The notes below the pieces were generated by a model that was not told where the DNA came from, ran no database searches, and worked only from the letters and a program-made list of their open reading frames with translations. Below, piece after piece: positions 25,644 to 35,300 of a stretch of DNA of 49,249 bases (position 1 is the stretch's first letter; every line of letters begins with the position of its first letter). Origin of the DNA: Phycisphaerales bacterium (GTDB taxonomy: Bacteria; Planctomycetota; Phycisphaerae; UBA1845); assembly GCA_020852275.1 (NCBI GenBank), contig JADZBE010000031.1, positions 1 to 49,249 of the forward strand, written 5' to 3'. A program made the position numbers and the translations under genes.

Positions 25644-26566
25644 GCCGCTCAGCCGTCATCAGCCAAGCGCGAACCGCAGCCTCGCCGATGGTGACCGTCA
25701 TCTACTCCGCCGACCGCTCGGCCCGCGCAACCGTCGGCCGCAGCGGGGGTGGTGGCGGACGCATCGCGCGCGCCCTGATCGGCGTCCTGCATCTGCTTGT
25801 CGCCGGCGGCGTCTTCTATGCCGTCTGGTGGCCGATCGACAAGTGGATGGCGGTCACCCTCATGATGAAGGTCCCGATCCCGATCCATGCCATCGGAGGC
25901 CTGTCCGGAGCAGCAGACATCCGGCAGCCCGAGTCCGGTTTCAGTTGGCTGCTCTCGACCGAGCTTGAGGCTCATCCGACCTCGAATCCCGCAGGCGCAA
26001 GCGGCGGCGGCGACGCGGAGGCAGCGCCGCGGCTGCTGTATCCCATGCGGGCGCGGGGCGCGATCGCAGGCAGCACGATGTACGCCTGGCAGGCGGTGAT
26101 GGCTTTGGTTGTTTTCCTGTGGTCCTTGGCAGCCGGGAAGCGGATCGGAGGAAGCGCCGGGCCATCGATCCGTCGCGCGTTCGGCTGGGCGGCGTGGACC
26201 ATCGCGGCCGCGCTGGGCGGCTGGGCCGCGGTCACCTGGATGCAGTCCGGGAGGATGTTCGCGGTGTCGGCCGGTCAGATCGGCCTGGGCGGGTTGGGCG
26301 TTCTGTTCCTCCTGATCGGCGCCGCAATCGGCTTTCGCGGTCGCGCCGTCGAATATGCGGCCTCGATCTGGCTCATCCTCTCTGCCGCGGCGAGCGTGTT
26401 GGCGCTGACGCTTGCGGACCGCTGCGACGCGCTGGAACCGCCTCAAGCTGCCTTCGCCTTCAAGCTCCTCGTATTTGCCGCCCACTCCGCATACGGCTGG
26501 CTCGTGTTGGCCGCCCTGCTTCTAAGGGCGCGGGCGAGCCGCCCCGCCTTCGCGCCCGTGCGCTGA
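25640..26566 (+). CDS. integral membrane protein of unknown function
   Basis: The protein is 308 residues with about six transmembrane helices: one near residues 45-65 (ARALIGVLHLLVAGGVFYAV) and five after residue 145, for example AWQAVMALVVFLWSLAAG and AFGWAAWTIAAALGGWAAV. Between the first helix and the rest is a loop of about 80 residues, rich in G, S and E, probably outside the membrane. The ATG at 25640 overlaps the stop of the peptidase gene by 4 nt. I do not recognise the family. Coupling suggests a role with the M16 peptidase, perhaps as its membrane partner. Confidence 0.75.
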   Translation: MSRSAVISQARTAASPMVTVIYSADRSARATVGRSGGGGGRIARALIGVLHLLVAGGVFYAVWWPIDKWMAVTLMMKVPIPIHAIGGLSGAADIRQPESGFSWLLSTELEAHPTSNPAGASGGGDAEAAPRLLYPMRARGAIAGSTMYAWQAVMALVVFLWSLAAGKRIGGSAGPSIRRAFGWAAWTIAAALGGWAAVTWMQSGRMFAVSAGQIGLGGLGVLFLLIGAAIGFRGRAVEYAASIWLILSAAASVLALTLADRCDALEPPQAAFAFKLLVFAAHSAYGWLVLAALLLRARASRPAFAPVR

Positions 26567-26797
26567 TTCCCCCACCCCCGAGCCGCGCCAGCTGAGCCCC
26601 GCCGGCTGAGCCGCGCCCGTAAGGAAGCGGTCCTCATGGTGTCGCGCAAGGAGGGAAACCAAACGGTGAAAGTACCGTCCCTTGAGTGAGCGGCGTTGTC
26701 TGATTGCCGCATTCGCTATTCGCTATTCGCTGTTCGCTATTCGCTATTCGCCATTCGCCATTCGCCATTCGCTATGACTCGCCCTCCCTCGCCGGCG
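26567..26797. other. non-coding region between convergent genes, with heptamer repeat
   Basis: No gene is supported. It holds nine tandem heptamers at 26711-26773 and otherwise nothing recognised. Confidence 0.6.
26711..26773 (+). repeat. nine tandem 7-nt repeats
   Basis: Nine units of ATTCGCT or close variants (GTTCGCT, ATTCGCC) lie head to tail without gaps. The tract is AT-richer than its surroundings and is not in a gene. Confidence 0.9.
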
Positions 26798-27778
26798 CTA
26801 CGCGTTCTGATGCCGCGCCGCCATGCGCCGCCCGATTCTTCGCACGCCCTCGTCGGCCATTACGCCCAGCAGCAGCACCGTCCCGATGATGGCAAACTCA
26901 AGCTGCGTCGGGATCTGCAGCAAATTGATGGCGTTGTAGAGAATGCGCATCACCGCCGCCCCGAGCACCGTCCCCAGCACGGACGCCTCCCCGCCGCGCA
27001 AGCTGCACCCGCCCAGCACGGCCGCGGCGATGGCGTACAGCTCGTAGAAGTTCCCCATCGAAGCCGGCTGCACGGAGTTGCAGTCCAGCGCGAACAGCAC
27101 GCCCCCCAGCCCCGACAGCGCCGCGCACGCCACGTAAGCGAGCACCGTAAGTCGATGGGTGCGAATGCCGGAAAACCTCGCGGCCTCTTCGTTGCGCCCC
27201 AGCGCCAGCAGCGACCGCCCCCCCGTCGTCAGGTGCAGCACGACGGCGGATGCCGCGGCCAGGAACAGGAGGACGAAAAACGGAGTCGGCAGGGCGAACC
27301 CCCCGGACTGAAATGGCAGCAGGACCTTCCCCGTCGCCAGCCGCCGAAGCCCGTCGTGCGCGGACCCGAACCCCAGCGTCTGATCCGCCGTCAGCCACCG
27401 CGCCAGCCCGCGATAAATCAGCAGCCCGCACAGTGTCACCACGAACGGTTGGATCGACCATCGCGTGATGAGCAGCCCGTGCGCCAGCCCGATCAGCACG
27501 GACAGCGCCGCCGCCGCCGCCAGCGCCGCGCCCGTGCTCCATCCGCGATCCAGCAGCCACGCCAGCACGCAGCCCACGAGGCACACCACAGAGCCGATCG
27601 ACAGGTCGATGCCGCCGGTCACGATCACGAACATCGCCGCGAGGCTGAGGACCCCGAACAACGACGTCCAACGCACCAGGTTCTGCAGGTTGTACGCGCT
27701 GACGAAGTTCGGTTGGATAGCGGCCGTGGCGACGAACACGGCCACCGTGAGCGCCAGAATGCCGGCGATCTTCCGCAT
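26798..27778 (-). CDS. sugar-type ABC transporter permease (RbsC family)
   Basis: The protein is 326 residues with about nine or ten transmembrane helices. Family landmarks are TGGIDLSIGSVVCLVGC near residue 55, IQPFVVTLCGLLIYRGLARW near 110-130, and the cytoplasmic coupling region TGGRSLLALGRNEEAARFSG near 185, where the YAxGGNxxAA motif is normally found. C-terminal GGxSLRGGEASVLGTVLGA is also typical. It forms the membrane channel for a ribose/galactose-class importer. It follows the binding-protein gene by 6 nt. No ATPase gene (RbsA type) is adjacent on either side. Confidence 0.92.
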   Translation of the reverse strand: MRKIAGILALTVAVFVATAAIQPNFVSAYNLQNLVRWTSLFGVLSLAAMFVIVTGGIDLSIGSVVCLVGCVLAWLLDRGWSTGAALAAAAALSVLIGLAHGLLITRWSIQPFVVTLCGLLIYRGLARWLTADQTLGFGSAHDGLRRLATGKVLLPFQSGGFALPTPFFVLLFLAAASAVVLHLTTGGRSLLALGRNEEAARFSGIRTHRLTVLAYVACAALSGLGGVLFALDCNSVQPASMGNFYELYAIAAAVLGGCSLRGGEASVLGTVLGAAVMRILYNAINLLQIPTQLEFAIIGTVLLLGVMADEGVRRIGRRMAARHQNA

Positions 27779-27784
27779 GGCGCG

Positions 27785-28873
27785 TCAACCGCCCCCGGCC
27801 GCGAGGTTCTTTTTGAGCTCGGCGCGGAACGACTCAACGTTGTCCTTGCGAATCTGCCGCGCGGGGATGTCGAGAAAACCCTTCGGCGGAAGCACCGTCT
27901 GGTCGCCGCGCGCCAGCGCCGCGAGGATGCGCACCGAGTCGTACCCGTACCGGTACGGATTCTGCACGACCGTGCCGTGGATGCTCCCCTCGATGATCCC
28001 AGTCAGCGTGGCGTCGTCCTCGTCGAACGCGACGAGCTTGATCGTGCCGAGCTTGCCGGCCTGCCGCACGGCGTCGAGCATCAGCGGGGGGTTGTAGGCG
28101 AACAGCCCGACCATGCAGGCGAGGTTGGGGTATGCGGCGATGGCGTCCTCGGCGTTCTGCTTGGCGCGGGCGCGATCGAACTGGTCGGTGCGCGTGTCGA
28201 GGATGGTGTACTTCTCGCCCTTGAGCAGCTTGCCCGGCGGGTCGTAGTTCTTGGCGCTGACGGGGCGGTCGAGCAGCTCGTCGATGACGCCCTGACGGCG
28301 GGCCTTGGCGTTGTCCTGCTCGAGGCGTCCGATGAAGATCAACACTTCGCCGCCCTGCGGCAGCGCCTCCTTCACCAGCTTTCCGCACATCCTGCCGCCC
28401 GCGTAGTTGTCCATGCCCACGTAGCACAGGCGCGGCGACTTCGGCGCGTCGGAGTCGTGCGTGATCATCCGCGTGCGGCGGGCGGCCTCTTCCAGCAGCG
28501 CCGACTGGTTGTCCGGATCCGCCGGGGCGATCGCCAGCCCGTCGATGCCGCGGGCGAGCAGATCTTCGACGATGCGCTGCTGGTCGGACGCGCCCTGCGC
28601 GGGCAGGCGGATGTCCACGTCCACGTCGAACTCCTTCGCGGCCGCCTTCGCGCCGGCGGAGGCGATGGTCCAGAACGACGCGATGCCGTTGCTGACGAAG
28701 GCGACGCGCGGCCTCTTGGCCTGCGAGGCGCCGTCCTGCGCGTCGCGCGACTCGGCGGCGGCGATCGGCGCGAGGGAGAAGCACGATCCACAGGCAAGCA
28801 GCGCCGCCCCGAGCATCGTGCAACTCCGCCCTCGGGCGCGATCCGGCGCTGACCTGCGGCTGATTTTCTTCAT
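27785..28873 (-). CDS. periplasmic sugar-binding protein of ABC transporter (RbsB family)
   Basis: The protein is 362 residues. The signal peptide spans about residues 1-40 (basic MKKISRRSAPDRARG, then MLGAALLACGSCFSLAPIAAA). The mature part is a type I periplasmic binding protein: RVAFVSNGIASFWTIASAGA, then DIDGLAIAP-like GIDGLAIAPADPDN, then ITHDSDAP and YVGMDNYAGGRMCGKLV. The ATG at 28873 was chosen because AGGGAG lies 9 nt upstream. It delivers a ligand, probably a sugar or polyol, to the permease encoded next. Ligand identity cannot be read from the sequence. Confidence 0.9.
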   Translation of the reverse strand: MKKISRRSAPDRARGRSCTMLGAALLACGSCFSLAPIAAAESRDAQDGASQAKRPRVAFVSNGIASFWTIASAGAKAAAKEFDVDVDIRLPAQGASDQQRIVEDLLARGIDGLAIAPADPDNQSALLEEAARRTRMITHDSDAPKSPRLCYVGMDNYAGGRMCGKLVKEALPQGGEVLIFIGRLEQDNAKARRQGVIDELLDRPVSAKNYDPPGKLLKGEKYTILDTRTDQFDRARAKQNAEDAIAAYPNLACMVGLFAYNPPLMLDAVRQAGKLGTIKLVAFDEDDATLTGIIEGSIHGTVVQNPYRYGYDSVRILAALARGDQTVLPPKGFLDIPARQIRKDNVESFRAELKKNLAAGGG

Positions 28874-28925
28874 GAGTTCAAGCTCCCTGAATCCGCGACA
28901 CTCCCCGACCGAAATTGGGAACAAA

Positions 28926-28976
28926 CGTACCGCGCCCGTAACCGTACCGCGCCCGTCACCGTACCGCGCCCGTGAG
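28926..28976 (+). repeat. three tandem 17-nt repeats
   Basis: CGTACCGCGCCCGT plus a variable 3-nt end (AAC, CAC, GAG) occurs three times in a row, 50-100 nt upstream of the sugar-binding-protein start, so it lies in that gene's likely promoter or leader region. Confidence 0.9.
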
Positions 28977-29090
28977 CGCTGAAAGACCCTTCACATGCGT
29001 GAGGGGTTCTCATGCCGCGCCCGCCGGAAACGGAACCCTGGGACTGGCGGCAGGGTGGCAGGGTCTGCGGTACTCCGTTGACCCTGCTCT

Positions 29091-29137
29091 TGCTCCACGC
29101 CCCACGGTCAGGCGAGTACGCCAAACCGTGCCACCCC
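29091..29137 (-). repeat. 47-nt dispersed intergenic repeat, copy 2
   Basis: An inverted copy of the element at 10899-10945. It begins GGGGTGGCACGG when read on the minus strand and ends TGGAGCA. Confidence 0.8.
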
Positions 29138-29201
29138 GGAGCGGATCCGGGCCACCCGTGAAGGATCCATGATTCCCAACGCGTCACTTCACTGGCGTAC
29201 C

Positions 29202-30470
29202 TTAACCCGGCAGCACGAGCATCGCATCTCCGAAGCTGTAAAAACGGTAACCGCGTTCGACGGCGTGGGCATACGCGCGGCGGATGCGCTCCACGCCGCC
29301 CAGCGCCATGACCAGCGCCAACAGCGTGCTGCGCGGCAGGTGAAAGTTCGTCAGCAACAGGTCCACGCAGGCGAAAGAGTACGGCGGATAGATCAGCAGG
29401 TTGGTCAGTCCGCGGCCGTGCAGCAACCGCCCGTGTGGCCAGCTTCCATGGGAGGACTGCCCGCAGTCGGATAGCGGCCCAACGTCGGAAGACCACGCGC
29501 CGCCGGGCCGCAGTTCTGTGTCGGGCTGCACGCTGGGGTCCGCTTGCGGAGAGAGCACCGGTTGCGCGCGCGATTCGAGGACTCGAACAGACGTCGTCCC
29601 CACGGCCACGACCCGTCCGCCGGCGCGGCGACAGCGATCCACCGCCTCAACGGTCCGTGGCGGAAGCTCGAACATCTCGTGGTGCATCTCGTGGTCGGCC
29701 AGCGTGGGCGCAGTGATGGGCTTGAACGTGCCCTCACCCACGTGCAGCGTCACGAACGCGCGCCCGATACCCGCCTTCTCAAGCTTTGCCAGAAGTTCGT
29801 CGGTGAAGTGCAGCCCCGCCGTCGGCGCGGCCACGGCGCCGGGCGATCGCGCGTAAACGGTCTGATATCTCTGCCGGTCGAGTGATTCCTCGTCGGCGAC
29901 CCCGCGGACGGCGTGCCCCTGAGCGGCGTCCACTCGCGCCGCGCCCGGTCTTTCGCGCGCGATGTAGGGCGGCAGCGGCGTGACCCCGACTGCTTCGAGC
30001 GTTTCAGCAGCCGGCTCGGCGGGCGTGACCTCGATGACCCAATGCCCTTCCTCGCACCGCTCCTGCAAGCGAGCGGTGAATGCGACCTCCGTCGCGAGCG
30101 CGGAGCCGGGTGACGGCAGGAAGCGCAGCGACTCGCCGACGTGGCACCGCCCCGCGTTCTTCAGCAGCACCTGCCACCAGCCGCCCGACAGCTCGTGCAG
30201 GAAAAGCCCCTCGACGCGCCCGCCCGTCTGCCGCTGGAGGAAGAACCGCGCGCGGACCACGCGCGTGTCGTTGAGGATAAGCAGGTCCCCCGCTTTCAGG
30301 ATGCCCGGAAGCTCGCTGATCCGCGAGTCCGTCAGCGCGTCGCCCGGACCCACCACCAGGAGCCGCGCCTCCTCGCGCCGCGCCGCCGGATGCTGCGCAA
30401 TCAGCGACGCAGGCAGCTCGTAGTCCAGCAGCGCAAGGTCGAACTCGTTGGGGTTTCGCCGCTGCTTCAA
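29202..30470 (-). CDS. queA: S-adenosylmethionine:tRNA ribosyltransferase-isomerase
   Basis: The protein is 422 residues, longer than the usual 340-360. QueA transfers and isomerises the ribose of SAM to preQ1 in tRNA, the penultimate step of queuosine synthesis. Landmarks are the start DLALLDYELPASLIAQHP, NDTRVVRARF, the central PTAGLHFTDELL, LHVGEGTFKP, HEMHHEMFELP and the C-terminal YRFYSFGDAMLVLP. The extra length is almost all one insert at residues 300-355, between VGTTSVRVLE and TNLLIYPPYSF, where other QueA proteins have about 15-20 residues. The start TTG overlaps the murD stop (TTGA), so the two are coupled. Confidence 0.95.
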   Translation of the reverse strand: MKQRRNPNEFDLALLDYELPASLIAQHPAARREEARLLVVGPGDALTDSRISELPGILKAGDLLILNDTRVVRARFFLQRQTGGRVEGLFLHELSGGWWQVLLKNAGRCHVGESLRFLPSPGSALATEVAFTARLQERCEEGHWVIEVTPAEPAAETLEAVGVTPLPPYIARERPGAARVDAAQGHAVRGVADEESLDRQRYQTVYARSPGAVAAPTAGLHFTDELLAKLEKAGIGRAFVTLHVGEGTFKPITAPTLADHEMHHEMFELPPRTVEAVDRCRRAGGRVVAVGTTSVRVLESRAQPVLSPQADPSVQPDTELRPGGAWSSDVGPLSDCGQSSHGSWPHGRLLHGRGLTNLLIYPPYSFACVDLLLTNFHLPRSTLLALVMALGGVERIRRAYAHAVERGYRFYSFGDAMLVLPG

Positions 30471-31858
30471 CGTCCGGCTCGCTCAATAGCCTTGGCCAAC
30501 ACCGCCTTGAAGTGCGCGCCGCGCGCCTCGAAGTTGACGTAGCGGTCGAAGCTCGTCGCGCCCGGCGAGAACAGCACGACGTCGCCCGCTCGCGCGCGGT
30601 CCATCGCCCAGGCGACGGCCTCTTCCAGGTCGCTCGCTTCGAGCAGCTCGAACACACCGCCGCGAAGCTTGCCTTCCCGAAGCGCGCACGCGAACCGCCG
30701 CCCCGTTTCGCCCAGGCACGCCACCGCACGGCAGCGCTGAACCATCACCTCGACGCAGGCTTCCAGCGGCTCGTCGATGGCCGCGCCGCCCACGATGGCG
30801 ACCACGGGCCGGCCGATCGCCTCCAGCGCCGTTCGCGTCCCGCTGGGGGAAGTCGCCTTCGAGTCGTTCACGTAATCCACGTCGTCCACCCGCCCCACGC
30901 ATTCCAGCCGATGCGGCAACCCGCCGAACGTCGCCAGCACCTCTCTCGCAACCGCCTCCGGAACTCCCACGGCAGCGGTCGTGTTCAGCGCGACCTGCGC
31001 ATTCACCTGATTGTGCCGCCCGGGAGTGCGGACTTCGATCGGCTCAACCGGCTCCGACGTGAGGCGCAGGTTCACTTCGCGTCCGTCCAACCGTTCCTCC
31101 AGCATCCGCCGCAACCCGCTCGGCGTTTCCCTGTTCTCCAGCTCGCGCGACAGCTCCGGTCCGAGAATCAGAATCCGCGCGGCATGCGCGTCACCGAGGA
31201 TGTTGAGCTTTGCACCGGCGTAAGCTTCGAACGTCTCGTGGCGGTCCAGGTGATGGGGATGGAGGTTGGTGATGACCGCGGCGGCGGGCGCAAACGCAAT
31301 TCGCGGGAGGTGCTCCAACTGCGCGCTGGACAGTTCCATGACCGCCCAGTCCGTGCGCTGCATCGTGTGAAGTTCATCCAGCAGCGACCGGCCGATGTTG
31401 CCGCCGAGGAAGACGCGGGACACCTCGCTGCGACCTGCGGCGCCTTCGAGCATCGCGGCGATCATGGCGCTCGTCGTGCTCTTGCCGTACGAGCCGGTGA
31501 CCGCGATGACCGCCGCCGGGCAGCGCTCCAGGAACAGGTTGATCTCCGTCGTCCACGCCAGCCCGCGCCGCACGATCTCCTGAAAAAACACGGACTTCGA
31601 CGGCACGACGGCCGGATTCACCACCACTCCCGCGACACCTTCCAGCCGCGCGGGGTCCTCTTCGCCCAGGTGGAAGCGGATGGGCAAGTCCGATAGCGCG
31701 GCCACGGATTCGGTCAACGTCCCCGGCTCCGCGCGGTCCACGACGGTGACCTCCGCGCCCTGCGACGCCAACCAGCGTGCCACGCCGACTCCGCCACCCA
31801 GCCGTCCCAGACCCCAGACGAGCCAGCGCCGACCACGTACTCGCTCCGCTCCATCCAA
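30467..31858 (-). CDS. murD: UDP-N-acetylmuramoyl-L-alanine:D-glutamate ligase
   Basis: The protein is 463 residues. MurD adds D-glutamate to UDP-MurNAc-L-Ala in the cytoplasm, an early step of peptidoglycan synthesis. It shows the N-terminal Rossmann-like WLVWGLGRLGGGVGVARWL, the P-loop VTGSYGKSTTSAMI, the His-rich NLHPHHLDRHETFEAY and the C-terminal YVNDSKATSPSGTRTALEAI. The AAGGAGG site at 31865-31871 directly touches the ATG at 31864, which is too close; the TTG at 31858 has a proper 6-nt spacing and is taken as the start. It is followed by queA with a 4-nt overlap. Other mur genes are not in the window. Confidence 0.93.
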   Translation of the reverse strand: MDGAERVRGRRWLVWGLGRLGGGVGVARWLASQGAEVTVVDRAEPGTLTESVAALSDLPIRFHLGEEDPARLEGVAGVVVNPAVVPSKSVFFQEIVRRGLAWTTEINLFLERCPAAVIAVTGSYGKSTTSAMIAAMLEGAAGRSEVSRVFLGGNIGRSLLDELHTMQRTDWAVMELSSAQLEHLPRIAFAPAAAVITNLHPHHLDRHETFEAYAGAKLNILGDAHAARILILGPELSRELENRETPSGLRRMLEERLDGREVNLRLTSEPVEPIEVRTPGRHNQVNAQVALNTTAAVGVPEAVAREVLATFGGLPHRLECVGRVDDVDYVNDSKATSPSGTRTALEAIGRPVVAIVGGAAIDEPLEACVEVMVQRCRAVACLGETGRRFACALREGKLRGGVFELLEASDLEEAVAWAMDRARAGDVVLFSPGATSFDRYVNFEARGAHFKAVLAKAIERAGR

Positions 31859-31921
31859 GCCCATCCTCCTTGACACCTGCCCGTCGCCTCAGGTTCAGCA
31901 GCGATTCGCCGCTTCGCGCGG

Positions 31922-31951
31922 ATAATGCCGTATCGAAGGCCTTGCGATCAA
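31922..31951 (-). promoter_or_regulatory. candidate promoter for murD-queA
   Basis: On the minus strand TTGATC (31946-31951) and CATTAT (31922-31927) are separated by 18 nt. The transcript would start about 55 nt before the murD start codon. Confidence 0.35.
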
Positions 31952-32158
31952 GCCTCAATCAGGTCCGCAACGGCCCGCGCCTCGCCGCGCGCGGTTGCGT
32001 CCCGCGGCGACGCATCATACGGTTTAGGCGGCAGCGTATCCTGCCACGAGTAGGAACAAGAGGCCGCACCGCGCGCCGTCGCCTGCATCCGCGGGATCGG
32101 CGGCGGATTTCCTTCGTTTGCTCCTACCCGGCGGATTCGGCAAAGATAGAAAGTTGTG

Positions 32159-32188
32159 TTGACAGGCCTCTTAGTGCGTTCGTATAGT
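32159..32188 (+). promoter_or_regulatory. candidate sigma70 promoter of the giant lipoprotein gene
   Basis: A consensus TTGACA at 32159-32164 and TATAGT at 32183-32188 are separated by 18 nt, giving a leader of about 155 nt. Confidence 0.55.
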
Positions 32189-32350
32189 TGCGTGCGACGG
32201 TCATTGAATTGACAGTGTCGCAGTTATAGGGGCACTTGATGGTTATCGCCCGTCGGGTTCGGCTCTAATACGGGTCGCAACGGCTGCGCGGGCATCTGGG
32301 GTTTGTCTCTCGGCGGGACCCGGTTTCCTTATTTGGGGAGTGGCTGCATC

Positions 32351-35300
32351 ATGGAACTCAATCACCCAAGGTTCGCGAAGACGCGATGGGCGGGCTGGTA
32401 TCTACTGCCGGCTTGCGTGCTCGGTCTCGTCCTCGCCATCAGTTGTACCACCAACATCAATCCCGGTGGCGGAGGCAATGTCAACGACAATGACTCCACC
32501 AGCCCCACGCGCGACGAAGTTCTCTCGCTGAAGCAGAACTTCCCGACGTCCGGCAAGGGCACGATCACCATTCAGTACTCCGTCCTCGCGCCCGCGTCGG
32601 TGACGGCGTACTACGTGCAGGTCAAAGAGGCGGTCGCCGGCGCCGAGCGAATCGGCGATCCCGTGGAGTTCGCCAAGAACCTCCCGGCCGGCGCGAACCT
32701 GCAGGTTTCGCTGGACCACACCGCGCTGGCGGTCGGGTACTACCAGATCGGACTGTACATCGACCGCACTTCCGGCCGCTCCGAGGTGGTCAGCAGCGGC
32801 TTCCTCGTGATCGAAGCCCCGCCGAACCCGATCTTCAAGTCCCCCGTTGAGAACACCAGCATCCACCAGGGCGACATCGTCGCCGTCTCCTTTGACAACC
32901 AGAAGGTTCCGGCCACGCGCGTGCGTTGGAGGTTGTTCTATCAGCGCTACGACATTCGCGACAACGACCGGGACGGCGTGATCAACGCGCTGGACCAGTG
33001 TCCGGCGACGCCGACGGATGAGCAGGGCAGCGTGGACGCTTCCGGCTGCGGCGCCTCACAACTTGCGGCGGGCACGGACTTCGACGGCGACCTGGTTCCC
33101 AACGCCGCCGACTCGTGCCCGAGCACGGAGGGCGGACTGGCCGTCGATCAGGCCGGCTGCTCCTCGCAGCAGCTTGGGACGCAACTGGCCGTCGGCGAAG
33201 GCAATGAAGACGAGGTGTCGTGGGACACGACCGGCGTGACGGTGGGCAATTACCGCCTGGGCATCTCGGCTTCGGACAACGGCGAATCGATCGAAACGAA
33301 CTTCACCCAGGACTCCTCGCGCATCGTGACTCGGTTCAATGCGGCCATCGTGTCGATCGACACCGCGCCTCCGCCGCCGACGCCGCCGACGCTGGCGTTC
33401 ACCAAGCCGCTCAAGGACGTCGGAACGTTCCTGACCGAAACCGTGACGCTCGAGTTCCAGACCACGATCCGCAACGCCGGCGCCGTGGGCAAGGTGGACA
33501 TTTTCCTGGATCCCGACACCGCCCCCGGCAGCGGCAATGAAATCCTGCTGCTCGACGACGCGGACGCTTCTGTGACCACCGCGTCCTTCAGCACCGCCAA
33601 TCTGGCGGAAGGCATCTACAACGTCGGCGGCACTGTGGACGACGACGTCTCCCCGCCGGTCACCGTCTATGCGGCAGGCCGCGTGGATGTGGTCAAGACG
33701 CCGGCGCTGACCGTGACCGCGCCGGACACTCCGCTGTCGGTCCGTCCCGGCGCCTCGGTGGAAGTGGCGTGGACGACGAACGTTCCATCCCATGCGGGGC
33801 TGCTTGACGTGTACGCCCGCCGCATCGGCAGCAACGGCGAACCGGAAGGCGGGTTCATCACCATTCGTCCGGCGGGCCCGCCGCTGAGCGGATCGGACAC
33901 CGACAGCTTCGTGCCGACCGAATCGGGCGTGTTCCGCGTGTTCGTCCGGGTCGATTTCAATGACGACTCGGTGGAGACGATGACCAAGGCTTCGCCCAAG
34001 GACCTGCGCGTCACGACGCTGCCCGCGATCGTGTGGCTGGGGCTGTTTGGCGAGGACGATCCGCAAATCGAAGGCGCGATCCTGGGCGGGTCGAACTTTG
34101 AGGACAACATCGGCGCGGACCTGAAGGTGGTCCCAGACCTCAACGGCGACGATGTCGATGAGTTGCTGGTCAGCGCGCGATACGCCAAGCCGGGTTTCAA
34201 GAACTCCAGCGGCGTGGGCGAAGGCGAGGCCTACCTGATCTACGGCGGCGCCAGGCTGATCGGCGAGTACAGCGCCAATCAGACGGGCAAGGACCTGCTC
34301 GGCATCACGTTCACCGGCGTTCGGACGCGCGGCGAACCCGCCAACCGCGAGCAGACGCAGGGCCTGGCGTCCATCGCGGTGATCGAGGACCTCGACGGCG
34401 ACGAACTGCCGGAGCTGGTGTTCGGCTTCCCGCGGACCAAGTCTCGCGGGCACAACGTGGACGTGCTGCAGGACGGACTGACGCGCGATTCGTCTCTGAT
34501 TTCTTTGGAGCGCGCGGATCAGTTCCTCCGCGGCGGCATCGTGATCGTGTCCAGCAAGAACACCAACCTGCGGTTCCCGGATGACGATCGACTGTCGCCG
34601 GTCATTCGTTTGGACCTGGTCGGACAGCAGTTCGAAGATAATTCGCCGGCTTTCGGCGGCGTCGAGGAATTCGCGTTCGCGGACTTCCGCTCGCACAACC
34701 CGTGCCTCGACTTGGAAACTCCGTGTATGTGCCCTGAGGATCCCGACACGGGTGAAGAGGAAGCCTGCCAGGATTACTGCGGCGATGTGAAGTGCAGCGA
34801 GCTGTGCGAAGCGATGGGATTCCCGGATGACACCTGTTTTGGCGACTGCCTCTGCCCGCAACCGGACGGGCTGTACGACGCCATGTCCCCGCAGGGCGAG
34901 GCCACCGGCTTCGTGGGCCCGCTCGCGGACAACTGGTTCGAGCGCTATTTCCTGCCGTTCGGGTGCGATCAGAACTGGGACTGCACCAACCCATGCGTGG
35001 GCAATCTCGCCTGGCCGGTGCCCGTCTGCAACTACGTGTATGACCCGATGACCTGTCCGGACCCGCTGCACCAGAACGACGCCTGTCGGACGGGCGGCTG
35101 CTATCCGTTCAAGCCGGTATTCGCCGACGTGGGTCTGCCGGGACTGACGGGCTTTTATCCGACATGGATCGTGGTTGACGAAGACCGCAACGACCCGATC
35201 GAGCCGTTCGGCTGCCGCATCGTCGGTCTGAGCACCTACGGCGGTCTCAACGACGGCGACCACTTCGGCGCGTCGATGACCATCAGCAACAGCAACGGCG

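Larger units (their letters stand above)
28874..29201. other. 328-nt intergenic region with two repeat types
   Basis: No gene is supported. It contains three 17-nt tandem units (28926-28976) close to the binding-protein start and the inverted copy of the 47-nt dispersed repeat (29091-29137). Confidence 0.6.
31859..32350. other. 492-nt divergent intergenic region
   Basis: No gene is supported between murD and the lipoprotein gene. Candidate promoters point both ways (31922-31951 on minus and 32159-32188 on plus). Confidence 0.6.

Noticed and set aside
26640..26700. Structured RNA in the GGAAACC...GGTGAAAG stretch before the heptamer repeat
   Set aside because: Resembles rRNA-like words but no consistent secondary structure or family could be recognised by eye.
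26696..28852. Long plus-strand frame over the ABC transporter genes
   Set aside because: Antisense shadow of the permease and binding-protein genes, which have clear families and starts.
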